Source of the DNA: Treponema sp.
Lineage (GTDB): Bacteria > Spirochaetota > Spirochaetia > Treponematales > Breznakiellaceae
Reading direction: 5' to 3'
DNA length: 10,798 bases
Assembly (NCBI GenBank): GCA_020216655.1
Contig: JAIWNU010000166.1
Span: 1 to 10,798 of the forward strand
Within the stretch, counting starts at the first letter, position 1. Each line of letters opens with the position of its first letter. A program made the position numbers and the translations under genes. Shown piece after piece: positions 6,264-10,798 of the stretch. The notes under the pieces were generated by a model that was given only the letters and a program-made list of their open reading frames with translations, did not search any database and was not told the origin of the DNA.

Positions 6264-8309
6264 TTAGACTTCCTTTAGGCCGTCGCTGCCGGCCGAACGG
6301 GCTTTACGTCCCCGTTTTGCGGACTTCTCATCTACAACACCTTTGGCTGCTCTTCCGCGGCCCCTGGAAGCTTTGGGCTCTGCCTTAACTGTTTCTGGAA
6401 TAAGGTTGTTATTTTCCTCTGCATTCAGCATATCCAGATAGGCTTTGCCGGGATCAAGAGCTGCAGGACCTTCTGCTGTGGATTCAGCAAAGGACTGGGC
6501 AATATCCTGACGAACCGTAGAGCGGCGGCGGCTGAAGGATGCAAATGCAGCATCCTGGAAGCCCTTGGAAACACCATGGAGGAATTCGTTCAGCACGTTT
6601 GCCATACCATCCAGTGTGGCCTTTTTGCGTTTGATCGACGTAATATCCACATCAAGGAGCAGACCGGGCTGGATATGATAAGGATTAATCATATAGTCAA
6701 ACCGGTTGAATTCCTTTTCGAGGAAGTTAAGCCGCTCTTCCATGACACGCCGCTGGATAGGATACTGGTATCCATACATGGACTTCATTTTTTCCCGCAT
6801 CAGGATAAGCTTGTGCCGCAGCTTGTCCTTTTCGTACAGATAGGTGCGGTTCATCCGCTCAACTTCTGTTTCAGCGGGCTTAATAAAGGAAATTTCGTCC
6901 CATACCTTGGCAATATCCTCATACAGCGGATCGCCGGTCCGTTCCTTAATGTTCTTCCGGATCTTTTTCTTGTAAATCTTAGCCAAATCGGCAAAATCGG
7001 TAACCCGGGTAAGGAACTTGGAATCTTCATAAATCATGTCCAGAACATCCCACAGGTGCTGGACTTCAGTCTCAAAGCTCTTTACCTGTACATCATAGGC
7101 CTTGCGCTCTTCAATCAACTGGGCATTGTCATAATAGCGCATGCGGATCTGGTACCGTTCATCGGGGAGGTTAGCCACATCGGTATCCTCATATTCCCGG
7201 ATGATGAGCTCGCGGGCATTCTTGAGGTTTTCGATGTACTGATAGCCCATTTTGGAGGTATCCAGAATGGAGGTAATCGAGTTAATAGCCGTATTAAAGC
7301 CCCGGTTGCGGATATTTTCCATATCCACAATCTTTTTAATATTTTCACGGATATTGAGCTGATCAAAGGAAGCGGGGTCAATTTCTGCCCGAAGGTCATT
7401 AATCCGCTCCATCAAGGCTTTGGCGATGATCGTATAGCGCTTGGATTTGGGATCCTCGACTTTGTCATCGGTATAGTTTTCCACCTTGTTTATTTTGGCG
7501 AAAATGATTTCGCTATCCGAAAGCTCATCTAAGCCCTGGTCTATCCGCTCATCTTTCAGTTTTTCGATTTCCTTATCGATGGTATCGATAATGTGCTTAG
7601 AAATCAGGTCCTTAATGAGGTATTCCACGGTTACCTGGTAGTGGAATATGGGGCTGATAAGCTCAGAATCCAGGATGTTAACGGAAAGTTTAACATCCGC
7701 AACAGTCTTGGGCTTTACGATATTGTCTTTGAAAGCACACTTAACAACCGAATAGGCATTTTCGCCCCGAATAAAGGCACCCACATCGGTTTTCTGCCGG
7801 AGCAGGCTGTTCGTGAGGTTTTCAAGGTCATTAACACCCCGCTGGATATGGCCCTGCAGGTGTCCGTACATGTTCACAATGGATTTTTCAATTTCGCCGG
7901 TGTTGAACTTGTCGGCACCGCCTACCTGGTCCAGAAGGTCCGCAATTTCTTTGGGGGTATACCGAGCAAGGACCTTGGTTTCTTCCTTATCGATATAGTT
8001 CCGGATCTTTTTGACCATTTCATCTTCAGCGGTAACCATGTACCGGTTGAACATGTTCTGGTAATTCTGGTTGAAGTAGTTATAAAGCTTTTCCTTTAAA
8101 CCACCCATAACATCCAGCCGTTCCAGAACTTCTTTAGGAAGTTTAGCCTGGAGATGGTGGAGTACTTTATTCGTTTCCTCTTCGAGGAGTTGGTTCACTT
8201 CCTTTTGCTGGTCCCGGTATTCCTGGGCTAGCGAGTTCCGTGAACCTACAGCACTCGGCTTCTCGGGATGAAATACATTCGGGCTCTTGGGCAGGTCAAT
8301 GGCTCCCAT
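6264..8309 (-). CDS. cfpA: Cytoplasmic filament protein A
   Basis: A 681-residue, highly charged and largely helical protein that I recognise as CfpA, which is about 678 residues in T. pallidum. In treponemes CfpA builds the ribbon of cytoplasmic filaments that runs under the inner membrane along the cell; loss in T. denticola is reported to disturb cell division and chromosome organisation. The N-terminus reads [18 protein letters not shown]. Long stretches have coiled-coil-like heptads, for example around 85-125, 225-260, 296-335, 390-425 and 480-540. There is no signal peptide or membrane segment. Residues about 636-681 form a basic, low-complexity tail ([20 protein letters not shown]). 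AAGGAG lies 8 bases before the ATG (8318-8323). A sigma70-like promoter with an A-rich upstream element precedes it and a strong terminator follows, consistent with high and partly separate expression. Confidence 0.93.
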   Translation of the reverse strand: MGAIDLPKSPNVFHPEKPSAVGSRNSLAQEYRDQQKEVNQLLEEETNKVLHHLQAKLPKEVLERLDVMGGLKEKLYNYFNQNYQNMFNRYMVTAEDEMVKKIRNYIDKEETKVLARYTPKEIADLLDQVGGADKFNTGEIEKSIVNMYGHLQGHIQRGVNDLENLTNSLLRQKTDVGAFIRGENAYSVVKCAFKDNIVKPKTVADVKLSVNILDSELISPIFHYQVTVEYLIKDLISKHIIDTIDKEIEKLKDERIDQGLDELSDSEIIFAKINKVENYTDDKVEDPKSKRYTIIAKALMERINDLRAEIDPASFDQLNIRENIKKIVDMENIRNRGFNTAINSITSILDTSKMGYQYIENLKNARELIIREYEDTDVANLPDERYQIRMRYYDNAQLIEERKAYDVQVKSFETEVQHLWDVLDMIYEDSKFLTRVTDFADLAKIYKKKIRKNIKERTGDPLYEDIAKVWDEISFIKPAETEVERMNRTYLYEKDKLRHKLILMREKMKSMYGYQYPIQRRVMEERLNFLEKEFNRFDYMINPYHIQPGLLLDVDITSIKRKKATLDGMANVLNEFLHGVSKGFQDAAFASFSRRRSTVRQDIAQSFAESTAEGPAALDPGKAYLDMLNAEENNNLIPETVKAEPKASRGRGRAAKGVVDEKSAKRGRKARSAGSDGLKEV

Positions 8310-8366
8310 AATCCTGACTCCTTGTTTAACGGTGATTCCGTTTGATTACTGTACTTACTCCTATAG

Positions 8367-8411
8367 ATTATCAACATTGCGGTAAAAATGTAAAGCGTTT
8401 TTTATTTTTTT
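8367..8411 (-). promoter_or_regulatory. Predicted cfpA promoter with UP-like A tract
   Basis: On the minus strand TTTACA (complement of 8389-8394) and GATAAT (complement of 8367-8372) are separated by 16 bases; each matches the sigma70 consensus at five of six positions. Directly upstream of the -35, the complement of 8398-8411 is A7-T-A6, placed like an UP element. The predicted transcript start, near 8360, would give a 5' leader of about 50 bases before the cfpA ATG at 8309. Confidence 0.65.
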
Positions 8412-8428
8412 GTGCCATCTTTACGCAA
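8377..8428. repeat. Imperfect inverted repeat in the divergent promoter region
   Basis: TTGCGGTAAA at 8377-8386 and TTTACGCAA at 8420-8428 are inverted copies with one extra G. Inside them GTAAAG (8390-8395) and CTTTAC (8419-8424) also form an inverted pair. They flank the predicted -35 and A tract of cfpA and lie upstream of the plus-strand vWFA gene. They could be an operator, but AT-rich spacers yield such pairs by chance. Confidence 0.3.
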
Positions 8429-8450
8429 TAATGTGTTAAAGTAAGGGTAT

Positions 8451-9068
8451 ATGAGAAGTATAATGCATGTTCGGCCAATGTGGATACTTTTTTTTACCAT
8501 CCTCTTTACAGGAAATACCGCTTTCGGCGAAGATTTTCGGAAAGGGCTCATCGATTTGTACCTTCTTATAGATACAAGTGCATCGATTTCTGCCCATTAT
8601 GGTGAGGCCATTTCCTGGGTCCGCAGGACGGTTTTGGATGAAATACTCCAAAAGGATGACACAGTTACCATTATCAGTGCTGGCTCATCGGTCCAATTGC
8701 TGACCGAGAACCGGATTTCGGGACCTGAAAGCACAACGGATCTTGCAAAAACCTTGCAAAGTATTAGCATTCAAGGAAACTTTGCTGATCTGGCCGGCGC
8801 AATCCGGGAAGCAAAAAAGCGGGATGCAGCGAAGGCCAAACAGCAGACTATGGCTATTGCGCTGATGATTACCGGGACTGACAGCACGGGAACCAGCGTA
8901 AATCTGCCAAAAACTAAAGATTTGGAGGCTTTGCTAAAGTATTCAAAAGTTGAAGATTTTCCTGGCTGGAAAGTAATCGTCATTGGTCTTAACCTGGAAG
9001 CAAAGATTCAAACCGCGGCCAAGGAATACCAGGCTTTTGTAGAAACCTTGCAGCAGAAGACACCATGA
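8451..9068 (+). CDS. Exported von Willebrand factor A domain protein (TP0750-like)
   Basis: A 205-residue protein with a Sec-type signal peptide: a basic start, a hydrophobic core (WILFFTILFTGNTAF) and a likely signal peptidase I site after AFG, before EDF. There is no lipobox cysteine. A single vWFA domain fills the rest. The MIDAS metal site DTSAS is intact at 41-45, and the later NFADLAGAI (110-118) and MITGTDS (139-145) segments sit where the other MIDAS loops are expected. By sequence type and by its place next to cfpA it resembles T. pallidum TP0750, a surface vWFA protein reported to interact with host clot and matrix components; whether this homologue does so is unknown. The ribosome binding site (AAGGG, 3 bases before ATG 8451) is close and weak. 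A second in-frame ATG at 8463 would also keep the signal peptide. It is the first gene of a compact plus-strand operon. Confidence 0.82.
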   Translation: MRSIMHVRPMWILFFTILFTGNTAFGEDFRKGLIDLYLLIDTSASISAHYGEAISWVRRTVLDEILQKDDTVTIISAGSSVQLLTENRISGPESTTDLAKTLQSISIQGNFADLAGAIREAKKRDAAKAKQQTMAIALMITGTDSTGTSVNLPKTKDLEALLKYSKVEDFPGWKVIVIGLNLEAKIQTAAKEYQAFVETLQQKTP

Positions 9069-9078
9069 ACGATAACAT

Positions 9079-9083
9079 AAGGA
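9079..9083 (+). promoter_or_regulatory. Ribosome binding site favouring the GTG start at 9091
   Basis: AAGGA ends 7 bases before GTG 9091, a normal spacing, but only one base before the in-frame ATG 9085, which is too close for initiation. This favours GTG as the true start of the DHH phosphoesterase gene. Confidence 0.6.
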
Positions 9084-9090
9084 AATGTAT

Positions 9091-10074
9091 GTGAATACGG
9101 TGCAGGATATTCTCGCATTTATCAATACCTATGACGCGTTCATTATCACAACCCATACGGGTCCTGATGCGGATGGTATTGGTGCGGAAATTATGCTGTA
9201 TCATATACTAAGGTCCTTAAAAAAACATGTCCGCATTATCAACGCAGACCCGGTTCCGCAGCGGTTCTCTTTTCTCGATCCCGATGGGGTCATAGAATGC
9301 TGGAACAATAGCCGCCATTTTCATTTACCCGAACAGGGCGGCATGATGATTGTCGATACTTCCGATGAATTTAATCTGGGATGTATGCTCGACGAAGCGC
9401 TCCCCCATGCCCAGGGTGTATTCTTAATTGACCATCATGAACAAAGCCCCTTTACCCATCTGGATGGCTATATTGATATATCCGCCGCATCAACTACCCA
9501 AATACTGGTGGACCTTACCCAGGCTGCAGGTCTTTCTGTCTCAAAAGAAATTGCGATCCCTGCTTATGCAGGATTGATCTATGACACGGGGTCTTTTATC
9601 TATTCAAAAACAAGTGCAAAAACCTTTGAAACCGCTTTACTTTTGGTTCGAGCCGGAGCGGTCCCCCACGAGATTTACCGGAACCTTTTTGAAAGCAATT
9701 CTCTCTCTGTATTGATGCTGCAAAAGCGGGTTATGGCCAGTCTCGATATTCAGGGACAGGGTACTGTTGCCATTCAAGTCATGACCAAGGCGGATCTGGA
9801 AGAAACGGGAGCTGCCTATGAAGACGCGGAAAATTTCATCAATATACCTTTACAAATTAAGGAAATAGAAGTTTCTATCCTTATAAAGCAGAATAAAGAA
9901 GGCTTTGTCCGCTGCTCCCTCCGTTCCAAAGGAAAAGTGAATGTGTCCCTCCTAGCCCAACAATTCGGAGGCGGGGGGCACAAAATGGCGGCGGGCTTTA
10001 AAAGCAATATGGGGCTTGAAGAAACCCGTACAAAGGTGCTACAAAAGGTTCTTACAGCTTTGGGAATGGCATGA
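9091..10074 (+). CDS. nrnA: DHH/DHHA1 phosphoesterase, NrnA-type nanoRNase/pAp phosphatase
   Basis: A 327-residue protein with the two-domain DHH/DHHA1 layout of NrnA. DHH motifs are all visible: THTGPDADGIGAE (His22, Asp26, Asp28), IVDTSDE (Asp89), IDHHEQ (Asp114-His115-His116) and YAGLIYDTGSF (Asp165), which together bind two metal ions. The C-terminal DHHA1 substrate loop is FGGGGHKMAAGF at about 292-303. NrnA removes mononucleotides from 2-5 nt RNAs and dephosphorylates pAp to AMP in the cytosol; c-di-nucleotide breakdown products are another known substrate class of this family. The start is set to GTG 9091 by the AAGGA position; an ATG at 9085 would add two residues. The vWFA stop lies 22 bases upstream, and the next gene starts inside this gene's stop (ATGA at 10071-10074), which indicates translational coupling. 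All catalytic residues look intact. Confidence 0.9.
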   Translation: MNTVQDILAFINTYDAFIITTHTGPDADGIGAEIMLYHILRSLKKHVRIINADPVPQRFSFLDPDGVIECWNNSRHFHLPEQGGMMIVDTSDEFNLGCMLDEALPHAQGVFLIDHHEQSPFTHLDGYIDISAASTTQILVDLTQAAGLSVSKEIAIPAYAGLIYDTGSFIYSKTSAKTFETALLLVRAGAVPHEIYRNLFESNSLSVLMLQKRVMASLDIQGQGTVAIQVMTKADLEETGAAYEDAENFINIPLQIKEIEVSILIKQNKEGFVRCSLRSKGKVNVSLLAQQFGGGGHKMAAGFKSNMGLEETRTKVLQKVLTALGMA

Positions 10075-10798
10075 AACATAGACACATTAATATATTTGTA
10101 CCTCTTTTTTTTATAATTACCCTGGGCGTCATTGTATATTTTTTATTCAATCAACAGAGTTTTTCTGTTCGAAATGCGCAAATGCGTCAGACAAAGGTCA
10201 TTACGCCTCAAACCAATAGCTATATTGCAGACAGCGCTCCTGATTCCGTCGCGGAGCGAATGGCCTACGAAGACTTAAATATGTCAAAAATTGCCCTCGC
10301 AAGCGATGAGCAAATTGTATCTATTATTACCCAAAACATGGATGGGGACCCTCAGGACGAACAAATCATTGCGTATCGCAAAAACACGGACTTGAACGGG
10401 CCAATTATGGTAGCCTACATCGATTTTGATGAGGCCACCGGTTTGTATAAGAAGGCCTGGGAACGACCTACGCTCGCAACAAAGGCACGAACCGTGCGGC
10501 TCTTACTGAAAGACCTTATAGGGGACCGAAGCAATTGTATTATTCTTGAAGGTCTTAATGATTCTGGGGAACAAACTTTAACAGCCTTTCTTATCCCTGC
10601 GTCTGGGTATGATATTAAAAAGATTGCCGAAATGAAGGTTGACGGAACCATCGTGATTACCGAAACAGATAGATCCCAGGCATATGCGATGGGTATCTCA
10701 TCTGGGGCAGCTTTTACGATTTCGACCTTTGGCAGAGATGTGGAATCCACCAATTTACTTGACCAGATTGAAATTAAATATGCCTACAATAAGGATTC
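10071..10798 (+). CDS. Pallilysin-related (TP0751-like) membrane-anchored protein, 3' end outside window
   Basis: The frame opens with ATG 10071, overlapping the nrnA stop in ATGA, and has no stop before the window end; 242 residues are visible. An N-terminal hydrophobic segment (VPLFFIITLGVIVYFLF, 10-26) follows a short basic start and has no lipobox cysteine, so it is probably a single-pass anchor or uncleaved signal. The outer part begins with a polar, probably disordered stretch (about 28-75). It then shows beta-rich units carrying acidic calcium-loop-like segments, NMDGDPQDEQIIAY (89-102) and DLIGDRSNCIILEG (148-161), similar in style to FG-GAP/VCBS loops. Context (cfpA, vWFA, then this gene) points to the treponemal pallilysin family, of which T. 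pallidum TP0751 is a host-matrix-binding adhesin and reported metalloprotease. No HExxH zinc motif is present in the visible part. The family call rests largely on synteny. Confidence 0.65.
   Translation, partial: MKHRHINIFVPLFFIITLGVIVYFLFNQQSFSVRNAQMRQTKVITPQTNSYIADSAPDSVAERMAYEDLNMSKIALASDEQIVSIITQNMDGDPQDEQIIAYRKNTDLNGPIMVAYIDFDEATGLYKKAWERPTLATKARTVRLLLKDLIGDRSNCIILEGLNDSGEQTLTAFLIPASGYDIKKIAEMKVDGTIVITETDRSQAYAMGISSGAAFTISTFGRDVESTNLLDQIEIKYAYNKD

Noticed and set aside
5999..7253. KMGY occurring in both CfpA and the TP0747-like protein as further evidence of homology
   Set aside because: The two copies are at different distances from the shared GFNTA motif, so they are not collinear and are likely coincidence.
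6576..7532. Long open frame of 318 codons on the plus strand inside cfpA
   Set aside because: It is fully antisense to a confident gene, has no good ribosome binding site or family resemblance, and its hydrophobic composition is what the complement of charged coiled-coil codons produces.
8405..8450. A sigma70 promoter for the vWFA operon
   Set aside because: No hexamer pair with acceptable match and spacing stood out; a promoter must exist nearby but I cannot place it.
9085..9087. ATG at 9085 as start of nrnA
   Set aside because: AAGGA lies only one base before it; GTG 9091 has a normal 7-base spacing. The choice is moderate, not certain.

Overview
The window looks like chromosomal DNA of a Treponema-clade spirochaete. 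The strongest marker is a full-length homologue of CfpA, the cytoplasmic filament protein known from treponemes. Around it lie a PPDK-family gene, a von Willebrand factor A (vWFA) protein and a pallilysin-like protein. In Treponema pallidum the counterparts are, from memory, TP0746 (ppdK), TP0748 (cfpA), TP0750 (vWFA) and TP0751 (pallilysin), so the block is syntenic in outline. Base composition is moderate and all ORFs use standard stops. I see no rRNA, tRNA, CRISPR array, insertion sequence or phage gene. The species cannot be fixed from the sequence alone.

Layout. (1) Positions 2-2417, plus strand: the 3' part of a long tetratricopeptide-repeat (TPR) gene whose start lies outside the window, then an unrecognised cytoplasmic protein of 188 residues. 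Both probably belong to one operon, which ends at a strong hairpin (2454-2498) between convergent genes. (2) Positions 2532-8309, minus strand, transcribed in the order cfpA, a TP0747-like gene, and a PPDK-family gene. A textbook intrinsic terminator sits between cfpA and the next gene, immediately before that gene's ribosome binding site, so the two downstream genes may depend on read-through. (3) Positions 8310-8450: a short divergent promoter region with a good sigma70-type promoter and an A-rich upstream tract for cfpA. (4) Positions 8451-10798, plus strand: a tightly packed operon of an exported vWFA protein, a DHH/DHHA1 phosphoesterase of the NrnA type, and a membrane-anchored pallilysin-related protein cut by the window end.

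How the genes may work together. The minus-strand group couples a structural filament protein with a neighbour that shares a short GFNTA motif with it, and with a PPDK-like protein. That PPDK-like protein keeps the phosphohistidine and PEP/pyruvate sites but has lost most recognisable ATP-site residues. This suggests, without proving, that it is not an ordinary pyruvate phosphate dikinase. The plus-strand group mixes two envelope or surface proteins with a cytoplasmic nanoRNA/pAp phosphatase, linked by overlapping or near-overlapping stop and start codons. The most interesting lead is the combination of a degenerate PPDK with filament genes.
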